This document shows positions 28,199-40,837 of a stretch of DNA of 64,000 nucleotides, one piece after another. The notes under the pieces were generated by a model. That model saw nothing but the letters and a program-made list of their open reading frames with translations. It was not told the DNA's origin and searched no databases. The stretch's first letter is position 1. Each line of letters opens with the position of its first letter. Source of the stretch: Trochalopteron elliotii (Eukaryota > Chordata > Aves > Passeriformes > Leiothrichidae); NCBI GenBank assembly GCA_024734555.1, contig JANPWX010000613.1, positions 206,807-270,806 on the forward strand, in the 5' to 3' direction. The translations under genes and the position numbers were made by a program.

Positions 28199-30717
28199 TT
28201 TGCCATTATGGATGAGAGGGGAGCAGCAGGGGCAATACCCCATGGTAAGGGGGTTTACATAACTGGAAACAATTTAACATGATTATGAAACATTTGTGAA
28301 GTATCTAACAGGCAACAGACAACTTTTTAACAACAGACAACTTTTAAATAGTGTTGGAACTTTACAATAACTGTTAATCAACTCTGCAAATTTATTTTCC
28401 ACAATTCCACTGGGATTTTCTCTCTGCACCATCTCTGGAGGGTTGGAAGCAGGCAGTGGGGCTCTGGGGACAGTAGCCATGGAAACACTTTGCCAGACAC
28501 GTTACCAAATCTGAGGTTTATCTCTCAGATAAACCCACTCAAGGCCCCAGATGTTCCCAGCGAGCTGCCACAGTCTGTGCTCATCATCACCCTGAGGGTG
28601 CTCTGGCCGTGCTCTGGCCTTGACTGGAAATGCCAGAGGATTAAACTGGCTCCAGAGCTGTGCCTGTATCCAAACTGTGCCTGGGAAAAGGGCCTGATGT
28701 GATCCTTAACTGGCCCAGGACCCAGCCCTGCCCTGGGGCTGATTGAGGGGCTCAGACCCACACCTGGCACCCTCTGGCTGCCCTCAGGTGCCACCTGATG
28801 CCAGCACCTCCCTCTACCTTCCCAGGGATCCAAATGAGCAGAGAACCAGGCTCTGCTCCTTTTGCAGCCCCCACGGGACATTCACAGAGTGACAGGAGTA
28901 TTTTTGGCCCCAGTGCTGGGTGACAACATTTGTTCCACCCCACCTGAGGCATCTCCCCTGCCACGAGGCCCAGGGCAGCCAATCCAGCAGCCAAAATCCT
29001 AGGAGAAGGGAAGTGCGGGGGATTTTTTGGCTGTCTCTCCTGCACTGTTTCCTTGGTTTCAAAGCAGCATTGCCTGAGCAGCAGAGAGGATTGAGGGACC
29101 CAGAGGAGCTGTCTGAAGTGGCAGAACATGACTTTAGTACACACTGACTTCCCCAAGTCCTCGTGGCTGGGAAAAGTGTTGCTTTCCTCCCAGCACGGTT
29201 TAATTTGCCCCTCGCTCTCCCTGTGATCAGCCACTCAGCCCTCGATAATATATCTCATTTCCACAGGCTCTAGGTGGTGTTTAAAAAAGAAAAAGAGAAA
29301 AAAACCTGATCCTTGCATGCAAAATATCCTTCTGAGCAAAGAAATAACTATCTGCAAGGCCTAACTGAATTATCCCCTTATCAATGGTAGGAAATAATCC
29401 ACTTGAAACATGAAGTACAAGTGGAATGAAAAGCTTTTGCAAGTGGCAGGCGAAGAAGAACACAGTGTGAGTCTCAAATAACCCTGCTTTTCCTACATGG
29501 AGAAATAAATTTTTCTTGGAATCATTTCCTCTTTCAGTGCATAATGAAGTTTCTCAATTGCTCACCCTTCCACCCCCCCTCTAATACAATAAAAGGGAAA
29601 TAATCCCTCTATTTGCAAAAGTCCTGAGAAGAGAGTTCAGGCTGCTTGGAGCTCAGCAGGGGCACCTTCTACAGATGTTGATGAGATTTCTCCTTTGTTT
29701 TGTGGGACAAGGGTTGTATTTGCCGATTTGTGCCTCAGGGTTTAATTAATTCTCATTATTTGGGCTCTCTGGCACAGCCACACAGATCCCCTCAGCCAAG
29801 ATATCCTCAAAATCCTGCCTTTCTCCATGGCTTTGCTTCTCCTTGTGAGCAGAGAAAGCCTGAAGGAAGGAAGAGGTTTATAAATAAAAGCCACAGTCCA
29901 CATGGATTCCCTTCTGGGAAGGTTAATTCAGGGTTCTGGTTAAAGACTCTCAGTTCTGTCTCTTCCTGTCTCTCTCTCCTGCTAAAGACAATCCTTTATC
30001 CTTTGTAATGGAGCTGTTGAATCCCGTCAGGTCGGATCATCAGCTCCTGGGAGCAAACAGGGACTGAGAGTTTGGCCAGATAACGACTCAGAGCTGGCAA
30101 AGCCCAGCCAGGGCAGGGCTGCAAAGCCCTTCTCCAAAAAAAGGGCTGAATCCCAACCCCAGCCCAGCATCCTTGTGCTCCCACAGGGGCTCACCTGCAC
30201 ATCCTGCCTTTCCTGGCACTTTTAATTTGATTTTTATTCTCACTATCCAGAGGAGAAGTGCAGAAGTGAAAGATTTCACCATCTCCATACTGAGTTTTCC
30301 AAAAGCCCAAATCAGGAATTAGCCGGGTTTGGCTCTCCAGGAGGAAACCCAGAGGGCAGGGGAGCAGTGAGCCCATCCCAGCACTGCTGGGGACAGGCTG
30401 TAGATCTTGAATTAACGACAGCCCGCAGTGTTTATAATGCCTAAAACAAACAAACCAAATTCCCAGATAAATGAAACTAATTAAACATGCTGCTATAAAA
30501 ATTAAAGCTTCCCTTGTTTGTTTGGGGATTTTTTTTTGGTGACTCATGGGTTTTTTTGCAGCTTTGTTTTTGTTTTGCCTGTTGTTGTTGTTGTTGTTGT
30601 TTTCCAGGGCTGCAGCAAATCTGAGAACAGATTTGCCAACAGACTGCAGGGCTGGCCTGGCTTTTGGTTCCATGTGGAGGAATGTTGTCACTGGGCTTTA
30701 AAAGGCTCCCAAGGAGT
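28199..30717. other. Unique DNA with a candidate regulatory stretch
   Basis: 28290-28400 is AT-rich with a short duplication ('aacagacaacttttaa' type, twice). 29480-29760 is non-repetitive and AT-rich ('tcagtgcataatgaagtttc', 'tatttgcaaaagtcc', 'gggtttaattaattctcatt'). 30400-30540 has 'actaattaaacatgctgcta' and FOX-like 'aaaacaaacaaac'. The rest is plain mixed sequence. No exon is supported. Confidence 0.35.
30581..30603. repeat. (GTT)n microsatellite
   Basis: Seven GTT units in a T-rich stretch. The matching poly-asparagine run in the minus frame at 30191-30691 is a by-product. Confidence 0.9.
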
Positions 30718-30985
30718 CACAAAATCATGGAATGGTTTAGGTGGGAAGGGATCCTAAATCCTACCCAGTGCCACCCCTGTGCCATGGCAGGGACACCTCC
30801 CACTGTCCCAGGCTGCTCCCAGCCCCAGTGTCCAGCCTGGCCTTGGGCACTGCCAGGGATCCAGGGGCAGCCACAGCTGCTCTGGCAATTCCAGCCCAGC
30901 CCCTGCCCACCCTGCCAGGGAACAATTCCTGCCCAATCTCCCATCCAGACCTGCCCTCTGGAAGTTTGAAGCCATTCCCCCATCC
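30718..30985 (-). mobile_element. CR1 LINE 3' end
   Basis: Begins 'cacaaaatcatggaatggtt' and follows the young-subfamily order to 'caatctcccatccagacctg' and 'gaagccattccccc'. 5' truncated near 30985. Frames of about 70-110 codons on both strands are CR1. Confidence 0.9.
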
Positions 30986-31579
30986 TATAAATGACAAGGC
31001 CATCAATGGGGTTCATCACTTGGGGGTTGTGGCTTTTCTCCCCCCATGAGCTCACAGAACCTCTTTGGGGGTTTGTTCCACTCTGCCTCGTCCTGTGCCA
31101 GCCTGTGCCTGGGGACTGAGGAGCAGAGATGGGACCAGGCAGAGCCAGGCAAGCTCTGAGGCAGCTTTAATGGACTGGAAAATTCCAGTGCTCCCAGATG
31201 GCACCACAAGGCAGCGGTGGATGGAATTCTAACCACTGCAGCTGGAATGTAAGTGACAGACTCCAGGATTCACCACATGGATCGTGAATGTATCACATGC
31301 TCAGGATTCCACAAGTGTAATTTGCACAAGATTGATTCCCAGCAGCTTTATTGCTGGAATAAGGAAGTGGTGCTCCAATGACCTGGGATTGCTGGCGAAG
31401 CCTCTCCACACAGGAGCCTTTGGATTCACTCCCACAGGGGTGGGGAGTTTTGCAGAGCAGCCTGGGCACATTCCCAGTGTGTGAATGTAGCAGAATTTCT
31501 TAGAGAAGGAGGACATGACTTGTACTTGGACTGTAGTTGAACTACCCCAGCCTGGGCCCATTTTGAGGCCTGTGAAGCC
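30986..31579. other. Unique non-coding DNA
   Basis: No feature recognised. Mixed sequence leading into the LTR at 31580. Confidence 0.45.
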
Positions 31580-31887
31580 TGTTGTGCAGGTAGAAATTCT
31601 CTGCCAAGTTTATGGTGCAGTTAGAATTAGAGTTTAAAGTGTTAACAAAGGAGAGTGAGTGTTTTAGCAGTTAACAAATATAGTAATTAATATGAACACT
31701 TTAGCTGCCTTAAGAATAAGATAAACAATGTATGTTTACATTCTTTTCTGTACTGTGCACCAATAAAAAACCACCACGTAGAAGTGTATATAACCTGCCA
31801 TTTTAGCTGAAATAAACAAAAAACATAGCATTAACCATATTAGTCAGATCTGTGTTTTGCTGTCGTCCAACTTCCCATTATTTTACA
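31580..31887 (+). mobile_element. Compact ERV LTR with CCAAT, TATA and AATAAA
   Basis: Starts TGTTGTGCAGGTAGAAATTC (or 9 bases earlier at TGTGAAGCC) and ends CCCATTATTTTACA. Within it lie CCAAT near 31760, TATATAA at 31787-31793 and AATAAA at 31811-31816, a well-ordered plus-strand LTR promoter and polyadenylation region. Its motifs are intact, so it is younger than most elements here or was preserved by chance. No target duplication was found at either candidate start. Confidence 0.7.
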
Positions 31888-32577
31888 AGTTCCCTCGCTT
31901 CATGTGAATATATCTGTGCTCCAAGGAAAAGCCCCGGGATGGAGGGATGCCACTGGGGCTGCTGGGCAGGGAAATTGTGAATTGGGGAAACCAGAAGAGA
32001 TCCCCCAGACCCGAGGAGTGGCTGCCTTGTCTCTGCTCACACACACAGTAAATAAACAGGGAGTGCAGGGGAGTGAGGGAGCTGTGAGCCATTATCCGGG
32101 CTGTGATTAACAGCACTGCTGACAGACGCCTCGGGGCAGCAGGGAAACGTGGCCAAGGGCGCTCAGCACTTCAGCACTTGGACATATCCAGGCCATTCCA
32201 AACAATCTCTTTTGGCACAGCTGCTGCAGATGGTCCCGACAAGAAGGAATTTGTCTGGCAGACTTGAGGAGTGCTTTTTGTTTGTTCTCTCTCAATTTCG
32301 TGATGCACGACCTTGGGTTAGTCCTCGGGGTGGGAGTGCAGATCTGAGTGGGGAGGAAGATGTTTACCAGCACTTATGGACTCCTCAAGATCTGTCACCA
32401 CGATATTGTTAATGAATGTCACTGTGAGAACTCCAGCCCAGTGCCCATGTCTGGTTTGTCGCAGCTCTGCCTGGAGAGGCTGGAGCTGACAGGGAATGAG
32501 ACCCTGGAGATGCTGAGGCTGACTCAGACCTCTTTGCACCAGGATCTCTTTGTAATTTAGCTCATGCCTGACAGCAG
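31888..32577. other. Unique non-coding DNA
   Basis: No repeat recognised. 32100-32330 has scattered CpG ('gcctcggggcagcagggaaa', 'gtgatgcacgaccttgggtt') and two overlapping open frames (plus 32149-32412, minus 32107-32373). Neither resembles a known protein. Confidence 0.4.
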
Positions 32578-32778
32578 GACTGAAATTCCCAAACAGTCAC
32601 CAGCCAATCCAGCCATTCTGGGAGGGAGACTGAAATTCCCAAACAGTCACAATCCAATCCAGCCATGCTGGGAGAGGAGACTGAAATTCCCAAGCAGTCA
32701 CAATCCAATTCAGCCATGCTGGGAGGGAGACTGAAATTCCCAAGCAGTCACAATCCAGCCCAGATTCTGGGAGCAGAG
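32578..32778. repeat. 50-bp minisatellite, four copies
   Basis: Units start at 32578, 32628, 32679 and 32729: 'gactgaaattcccaaacagt', 'cacaatccaatccagccatg', 'ctgggaggga'. The first copy has 'caccagccaatcc' and the fourth diverges at its end. Confidence 0.95.
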
Positions 32779-35700
32779 ATTGAGCCCAGCATGGTTTCTC
32801 AAGGCTGATGGGCTCCCCACAGCCAGGCCTGGCTGCTACTGCTGCTTTGGGAGTCTGGTGCAGCCCTGCAGCAGTGGAAAGGTTGGTGCCCACAGAGTTC
32901 CTGGGATTTCTCAGCTCTCCAGGGGGTTACAGCTCCCACCCTTCTGCTCAGGTGGTGGAAAGGAGCAGCACAGGCCCCTCCTGTGCCCCTTGTCCCTCCT
33001 GCCATGAGGGACCAGCCCAGCACACTACCCCTGTCCCCGTGGGTGGAGGGAGAGTCCTGCCCTGAGTGCTGGGCAGGGACAGGGCAGGGACACGTCCAAG
33101 GCTGGCAGAGCATCCATCAACACCCTTGGCTGCCTCTGGAATGAATCCACCCTCCCTTCCTGAAGTGTGTGATGAGAACTCACCAGAATGGAGATGGGAT
33201 TCTCAGGTCTGGAGCAGCGTCCATGTTTTAATTAACAGTGCAGGAGAGGGAAGGGGGTGGGGAGTGAAAGTCCCTCCCCAGACAGGCAGAGGAGCTTTGC
33301 TTTCCCATTTCATTCTTGTTTTCATTTCCTGCAGCCAACACAGAGCAGCTCCATCTCATTTGCAGTTTTCAGCCCACAGGGCTGGGAAGAGCTGAGAATG
33401 ACATCAGAAAGTGCAATTCTGTGGCAAAAGCTGGAATATTTCTCATTGATGGTGTCAGCCACGGCCATTCCAGACAGAGCTGGAATTGATTGCTCAGCCC
33501 TGGGATCTGTGGAGTGCTCCAGAGGTCCTGGAAGGAAATTATGCTTGGATTCATCCTGAACTGCAAACCACAGGGACCAGGCTGGTGCCTCTCAGGGGTT
33601 CCAAGGGCTGGGACAGCAGCAGGCATTGCAACCTGCATTTGTGGGGAGTAGCAGAGGTGTGACACCAGGAACTGCCCAAATCCATCCAGAATTCAGGAAA
33701 ACACTGGAGAAAAAGCCAATTCTGGAGGAGGGAGAGAGAGGCAGAGGAGAACTGGTGAGGCTGTGGTGCTCCCTGACCATCTCCAGGAGGGGCACATGGG
33801 GTCAGGGCAGTGTTACCCCAGGATTTCCCTTTTCCCTGCCGCAGCCTCCCCACTGCAGGGTGAATTTTTGCCCTGAAATACTCAGTTTCCCACTTCTGTT
33901 GTGCAGCAGGAATTTGTGCCCAGCTGCTCCCCACACCAATGCTCTACTGGAAGCTCCATCGTGGATTTCTCCCTCATTCCCATCTCCCTGTCCATTGTAG
34001 TGATAAATGAATAAATCTGGGAAATTCTAAGATTCTTTTTAAACGCCATTTGCTGACTCCAGCATTACTCACAAGTTGTTTTTTTTTCTGTTGTTGTTAT
34101 TTCAAGTGTTTTTTTTGTTGGTTTTTTTAACCCAAGAGAGTGACAGCAAATAATTGAACAAATAGTTCTGAGCTTTTCTTGTTTGGCATCTTTTAAAATG
34201 AGGGCATTTTTTCACTTCTTTCAAAGTGTCTGTGAACATTTTCATTGATAATTGTATGAAGACACTGAAATAATCACTGAAGATTTTACATTTAATGAAA
34301 ATTTAGTTATAAGTAAACAGAAAATGTCAATAGGATACTAAATAATAACTCAAAGAAAAAAAAAAAACCCTCAAGATATTTAACAGCCATAAAAAAAAAT
34401 CCATATTTTCCTCATATTTTTGGAAAAAGAGCCGCTACTTGTTTAAAAAAAAAAATCAATAAGCACAGCTACTCCTTTGGTCTTTGATTATCTCATTTTG
34501 CAGCCATTTTTGCCAGGGCAGAGCTGCAAAGAGCCTTCAGTTAATCAGGAAAAAATCCCAAAGGCTTTGGAAAGCTGCAGGATTAACTGAGATCACTCAG
34601 AGCCATCCCTCATCAGGTGTTTCCCGGGGGTGAAATGGAGCAGTTGAAGCCCACCAGCTCCTCCTGGATGGAAGGAAATTCCATCTTCTTGCTCCCAGCT
34701 CCCAAAGGGCCAGGAAAAGCTGGGATTTCATTCCCAAAGGTTTTTTTTCCTACTACCTGTGTTGTCAGTTCTGCAGCTCCCTATAAACTGTGTTTTTTCT
34801 CCAGCAGCATCTCCAGGGATGGAATCTCTCACCCTGGGCTTGTTGTTCCCTCTGCTGCTCCTGCTCCAGGCTCTGGGAGGAATCAGCTCCAGTTTAGGCT
34901 GGTCCTGGGGTCTCCATTCAGGTTCCTGAAAATGGAGGAGTTTCTCCAAAGTGACAATTCCAGCAAATCCTGGAGCTGTGGCTCCCAGAGGCCTCGGGTC
35001 TCTCACAGGTCCTGCCAGTTCCTGCAGTGTCTGGGGCAGCCAAAGGCTCCTCAGCCTGGACTGAATCCTGAATTTATGGAAGTGAATCCATCCCAGTTTT
35101 CTCCATTCCCTGTTGCTTCTCCAAGCAGGAATCACTTGGGAATTGGAACACATTTGCCCTTCAAGCAGCCTCTCTCAGTGATCTTTTAGACTCAAACCAA
35201 CCTTTCTGGATGCCCACCTGAGGAATTTCCTCCTGGATAAATGTGGAACATTTCCCTCTGGAGGAATTCAGAACAACCCAAGGGGACACAGAGGTTCTGG
35301 GGCATCCTCTGGAAGCACAGCCCCTGTTCCCACCCCAGCCCAGGTGCCAGACAGGAGGAATTACTGCTCCAAATGCATGAAAGACTTTTGTGTTCCAAGC
35401 TGGGAGCCACTGGTGGCAGTGATTGAAATTCCTGTCACCATCTGAGGGGAGGGAGCAGTCCCAGCCACATGATCATCCATATGCCCAGCTAAATCCACTC
35501 CAAATTGATTAAGTTCCGCTGAAGGAGACCTGGAAATCAATCTGTTCAGGCTTGCTTGGAGAGAAACGACAGCCTGGAGGTGACACAAGTCTGTTTTCAT
35601 GGCTGGCCCTCGTGGGAGCTCACGTTGCACCTCCCATGCCTTCCCCCAGGTGATTCTGCTGGCAGAGATAATCAGCTGCCTTTGGAATCAGTGCAAAATA

Positions 35701-35841
35701 CTTTGTACCAATCTCGTGCCTTTCTGGGGCATTTCAGGCAACTTGGGATTTCCAGCCAAAACCAAGCAAAAGAGAAGTGTTTTTTAGGAACAGAACAAAT
35801 GTTCCTGGTGTATGAATGTTCCCAGAGAGGGGCTGGAGTCT
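32779..35841. other. Unique DNA including an AT-rich block (34010-34510)
   Basis: 34010-34510 is strongly AT-rich with poly-T and poly-A runs ('gttgttgttatttcaagtgt', 'ataattgtatgaagacactg') and no repeat family I recognise. It could be a conserved AT-rich element or old transposon. The remaining GC-mixed sequence holds many overlapping frames (the longest is plus 34617-35189, 190 codons) without protein resemblance. Confidence 0.4.
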
Positions 35842-35970
35842 CATCCCTGGGGTATTCCAGAGCCACACGGACACAATCCTGTGCCCTGAGCTCTGGGATG
35901 GCCCTGCTGGAGCAGGGAGTGCCACCAGTGACCCTCTGTGGTCCTTCCAGCCTGACCCATTCCATGAATT
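35842..35970 (+). mobile_element. Old CR1 LINE 3' end
   Basis: 'catccctggggtattccaga', 'gccacacggacacaatcctg', 'atggccctgctggagcaggg', then 'tggtccttccagcctgaccc' and 'attccatgaa'. An older family than the young copies, and diverged. Confidence 0.75.
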
Positions 35971-38012
35971 TAACACCTCATATCCCAGGATTCCTGTTCA
36001 GCATTCCCAGTAACGCCCCTGGAGGGGCTGGGAGTCACCCAGGTCTGTCCAGCTGTCCTGGTGACAGTTCCCACCCGTGTTTGCTGCTGCTCACGGCAGC
36101 CTGGGAGGTGCTGGAGCCTTGTCCTCCGTCTGTTTTCCGCCTGTTCTGACTTCATTTGTTGAATTATCCAGTAATTCATTACAACTAAATTTCATTGGGC
36201 TTTTGGCCAAGGTTTCTCATCAAAAATGACACGAAGACAAATATTGTCGTTATTTGCCCAGCTGTGCGGCTCCATTGATATTCCCTGCAGGGCCCAGCCC
36301 GTTATCAGAGCTGAGTAACACTGATAATAAACCCATATCTCTCCCCTGCAGAGCATCCAGTGTCAACACAGGCACCTGAGCAGTGCCCAAACCTCGGGGC
36401 GGATTTAATCCTCCTCCACACTCACTTTGTTCACATGGACTCGCTCTATAATCTTCCAATTGAACATTTCTGCAGCCAAACCCAGGCAGTTTTTTACAGC
36501 AGAACGTTCCACATGAGCGTGCTGGATTTTGTGTATTCGCATTTCAGGCAGGGAAAAGAAATACCCAGGCTGCTTCAATAATACATCAGGATCCTGTTCC
36601 CACATTGCCAAAACAGAACATTTGTGTTTGTATTCCCAGTGACTTTTTGTTTAAAGTATCTTTGTTTCCCGACATAAATATTCCTTTAAAAACATGCAAC
36701 TGGCATAGAACATTTCTCTTTCATCAAATGAAATATCTTTATTATCCCCAAATGCCTGTGTATTAACACTCCCAGCACTGGCATTTCTAGCCTTCCTTCT
36801 GCACTGCTGAGGAGCAGCAAACACAAATTTGCTGATGGAATCCATGAGTGCTGCCCGTCCTCCCAGCCCGGGGAAGGAACAAACACGAGCTGAGTGTGAA
36901 CACAGCAACTGGATGTTTTTGTCCCCCCGCTGCAGGAGGAACACGGTGGGGGTGTTGCCTCAGAACAGACTGGTGCTCCAGGAGGAGGGGAGGGGTTGGA
37001 ACACCCAGCACAGGATGTTTAGAAACCACCGTGAGTGCTCTGCCCTGGGAGGTGGGAAAGGGACAGGACACATCCTTTGCTCTTCCTGTACCATGAGACT
37101 ACAAGAGCATCTCTGCTATAATTCACCCCTCTGATTTACAGCTCTGCTCCCTCTCAGCCCTGGCAGGCAGAAATGAGCTGTAAATCACTTAAATCCAAGG
37201 ATTTCCCTCTCCCAGCCCGAGACAGGGATGGCTGTTGTGTCCTCACTCAGGTAACTCATCTCCCTGCGGATGTCTCTTCAGGTAGGGCATTTTAAAAGCT
37301 CCACGAGATAATGGGATATTTTAATAGATATAATACTCCCAAAAGCATCATTTGCATTCCAAACTTTAATGGATCTGCTCCCCAAGCCCCTCCCCACACA
37401 CCCATCTCCCTAAATTTGTGGGAATTTAAGGATAAAACATCCCAGCCCCCTATGACCAAAGCTGCCTTCGCTGGCTCTGATTCAAACAGCCCCCGAGTTT
37501 AGACTGAGATTAAATATTTTGTGTGTGTTTTAACGGGGAAAGATTAATTGAGCTTTTTTTACAGGTTTAATGCCTGAGCCTCCATTTGCATTTTAAGAGG
37601 CGTGATCTCATCCTGCAGAGTCCCGTGTTTACCACCCGGAATTGATCCCAGCTTTGATAGGTTATAATTAAAGCAGGCACATTAAGGATTTAATAGGCCT
37701 TCTTATTGTGAAGAAGGATTAAAGGGGTGGTAGAATTCACACGTAAATTTAATGGCTTTGATTAAACAAGGGCACAAAGGGATCCGTCGGTTCCGGCTCC
37801 TGCTCTGACCTTGGGAAAGTCACCTGGGCCCAGGGCCGGGTCTCTGTAAGCTCAAGCTCTGCTCTGAGCCTGTTCTACAGAGCTGGGCTTAACTCCTTTG
37901 CACCTCGGTCAGTTCTCCTCGTAAGAGTTGCAAATCCCTTCCAACTGCAGAACAGGGACCTGGCTTTTGGGATCAGTTGGGATTTCTTGGAGTTTTCTCT
38001 GCTCAAGCACTA
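35971..38012. promoter_or_regulatory. Candidate distal regulatory region
   Basis: Two non-repetitive stretches stand out. 36120-36720 has 'cttttggccaagg' (NFI-like palindrome) near 36200, 'ctccattgatattccc' near 36270 and 'ccaattgaacatttc' near 36457. 37280-37790 has two exact ATTTGCAT octamers (37352-37359 and 37584-37591), two CTTTGAT TCF/LEF-type sites (near 37652 and 37756), 'gattaattgag' near 37542 and 'taattaaagcag' near 37666. 36720-37250 is mixed sequence. No exon is supported. Enhancer function is inferred from motif grouping and absence of repeats. Confidence 0.35.
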
Positions 38013-38282
38013 AGTACAAGGGACAGAACAAGAGGAAACAGCCTCAGGTTGTGCCAAGGGAGGCTCAGGTTGGATATCAGGAAAATTTCTTCATGGAAAG
38101 TATTGTCCAGCCCTGGCACAGTTTTCCAGGACAGTGGTGGAGTCCCCATGCCTGAAGGGATTTAAAAACCTTGGGTGTGACACTTGGGGACATGGTCAGA
38201 GGTGGCCTTGGCAGTGCTGGGTTAAGGGTTGGACTCTATGGTCTCAGAGGGCTTTTCCAACCTGAACAATTCCATGAAACAT
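38013..38282 (+). mobile_element. CR1 LINE ORF2 C-terminus and 3' end
   Basis: Plus-strand: 'ggacagaacaagaggaaaca', 'gcctcaggttgtgccaaggg', giving a decayed NSLRLCQGRLRLDIRK block, the usual end of CR1 ORF2. It continues through 'ggacatggtcagaggtggcc' to 'gcttttccaacctgaacaat' and 'tccatgaaa'. 5' truncated. Confidence 0.85.
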
Positions 38283-40837
38283 CATCTAAGTTGAAAAGCA
38301 GTGCCAGGGAAGAGCCCAGTCTTGTGTTGAACATGCAACTTTCCATTAAAATGGGGAAAATTTCAGCTTTTTTTTCTTTAAAAGTTACTTCTGTGAATGA
38401 GGAACCATGGTCTATTTCCTTGTTCAGGAATTCCTGGTACTTTTTGCAGGATTCTTCCAGAAGTGATGGCAAATCTTCAGCTGTGATGTGACACTTGCAC
38501 CACAAAGGGGAAAATCCAGCCCAGAACTGACGGAATGTTTGAGGGCAGCTCAGCAAAAAAGCAGCAAAATCTTTCAGCTCAAAATGTGTCAATCTGTTCC
38601 CTTCACTTCAAAAATGTCTTGTGGAAACTTCTGAAGCTTCAGTTCAGTAACAAACATTCCCTTCCCACCCCAGTTTCAGTGAAACTAAAGGATTGAACCA
38701 CAGGGATTTGCCACAGAGGAGGAATCCAAATTTTTGCTCGGCTTTATCCAGATGGCTTCTGCTTTGTACCCAGAGAACCTGAATTGAAACAAGAGAGGGT
38801 TGACTTGGGAACAGCTACTCCGTGGGGTGAACAGCAAAAGCTCTCCTATTCCCTGTTATCCTTCTTTTCCTTTTTTTCCCCCTTTTTCAATTCATGAAGC
38901 TTTTGATAGGACTGTGTGGTGAGAAGTCATGGATTGGCTTTCTGGGCATTGATTTTTAGGGCAAAATGAAAATCCAGCCTGGAAGGAACATGGATCAAAG
39001 AGCTTTTCCCAAATCAAACTCTGGGTCACTGCTTGTTTGGCTGGGGAAAATCGGGAATCACACCTTAAAATCCACTGGTAGGAGTCAGAGCTGACTCCTG
39101 GGAAGGTCTCAGCTGATTCCTGACAGGATAAGAGCTGGAATCAGGAGCTCAGGGCAGAGATAAATGAAATGGAATTTGGCTGCCTCTTGTCACAGGCTGC
39201 CAAACACAGGCAATTCCCTGAAAAAGGGAAATCTTTCCTGAGGGGGCAACTCCACCTCAGCTCAGCTGTGCTTTGGCTCCAAAACCCCACCTGCCCATCC
39301 CCAGGGGCTCCTGGTGAGATCCCCTCACGGAAAACATGGATTTCCTGAACCATTCCCTGCTCTGTCAGCCCAGGGAATCAGGACAGCACCTGGGAGAGGT
39401 TCAGTGCTGCTGATTTTCAGCAGCAGAGCCTGTCCTGCTCTGACAGCCCCTTCCCCTGGCAGGGCCATGGGCCAGTGACCACCTGCCTCTGCCTGCCATA
39501 AATTATTCACCTGCAGTAAGGGGGGATGAAAATTTAATGAGGAATTGTTGGAGAATGCTGGAACGCAAGGAAATGGCATGGAAGGGCTGAGATTTAGGGA
39601 TGCAGCACAAGCCCTTGTCTGCAACCAGGCTTGTTAAACCTGATCATTTGACCAAAAATATACATTTGTAGAACAAATCTTTTTGTCTCTACCTGTGAAA
39701 AAAAAAAGCAGTTTGTTTGAGAACTTTGAGATTTAAGGCCTATGAGATTCGAGGCCTATAAAATTTCCCCACATTTGGTTCCCCAGCCTGAGCTATTTGT
39801 CCATCATCACAACCTCTCAAACAGCCAAAGAGTTTATAAGTTTCTTGTAAAAAATGCACCATCATCACACGTGTTGAAAGCAGAATGCTAAGCATGGTCA
39901 TTAATTAACTTATTAATTTATTATACAATTAATTTTTAAAATATATCTGCCCCATTTGTACCACTGCTGCATGTAAATGTCCCTTCTGCACAACTTAACT
40001 TTAATTTTTTACCCAATCTACCTGCAGCCTTGATTCAAAATGCTCTCAGAATTACTTGGGGATGAAGAATTCTCTGGGAATGGCAAAGGAAGGAATTAAT
40101 TTCACCTGCCTACACGAGCCTGTGGATGCACAGAGGGGACAAGAAACCTCTGCCCTGTCACACCCACACTGTTCTGCACTGGAGTTCACCAGTAAAAACC
40201 ATCCCATGGGAGCAAAAAGGCCTGAAAGGGACATGGAGCTGGGAAAAACACCCAGAATCAGGTGATTTTGGGTTGATATTTTTGCTCTTCGAGTCTCTGA
40301 TCTCTCCTCACACTGCCATCTGTACAAAGCACACGTTGTACATATGGGATTTTTATTCACACTGTCAGGGGGAGCTGGATTATTTCCAGTGATTTCAGCT
40401 CCTTCCCTTCAATATCCAGGGGGAAAAAAAAGGTCTTTCTGCAGAACGTTCTTGTTGAAGCATCAAAACAACGTTCACTTCCCATTGTTTTTGTGCATTT
40501 CTGTTGCACAAACATTGCTTTTCATCTCCCTTCTGTTTCCTGGGGCTTCTGCCCGGGTTTGCACAGTTTCCACCTGTGCTGGAAGTGATGCTGCCAGCAG
40601 AGCTGGGGTGGGGCTGAGGCCAGGGGAGGTGCTGGCAGCAAGGCTGAGCCTGGCCATGCCAGGGGTGGCCTGGGCACACTTTGTCACCCCCTTTGTTCAG
40701 GGTCACAGATGTCCCAGGGACTCTCTCTGGATGTGGAAATGAATGGAGCATGTGTTTCAGAAGGAGCCAGGAATGCATCCATTGGGAAGTGCTCCAGTGC
40801 TGACCACACTCCAGGCTCTAAATATTCCAGCCCTGGG
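38283..40837. other. Unique DNA, AT-rich at 39640-40060
   Basis: No repeat recognised. 39640-40060 has 'attaattaacttattaattt' near 39900 and 'atttaaggcctatgagattc' followed by 'gaggcctataaaatttcccc', a local short duplication of 'gaggcctat'. The remainder is plain sequence. The frames at 40344-40778 overlap on both strands and match nothing. Confidence 0.4.

Noticed and set aside
30230..30560. Possible microRNA hairpin in AT-rich sequence
   Set aside because: No inverted repeat of sufficient length with a plausible loop was found by eye.
30191..30691. 166-codon minus frame with an asparagine run
   Set aside because: The run comes from the (GTT)n repeat. The rest is unique AT-rich DNA with no known domain.
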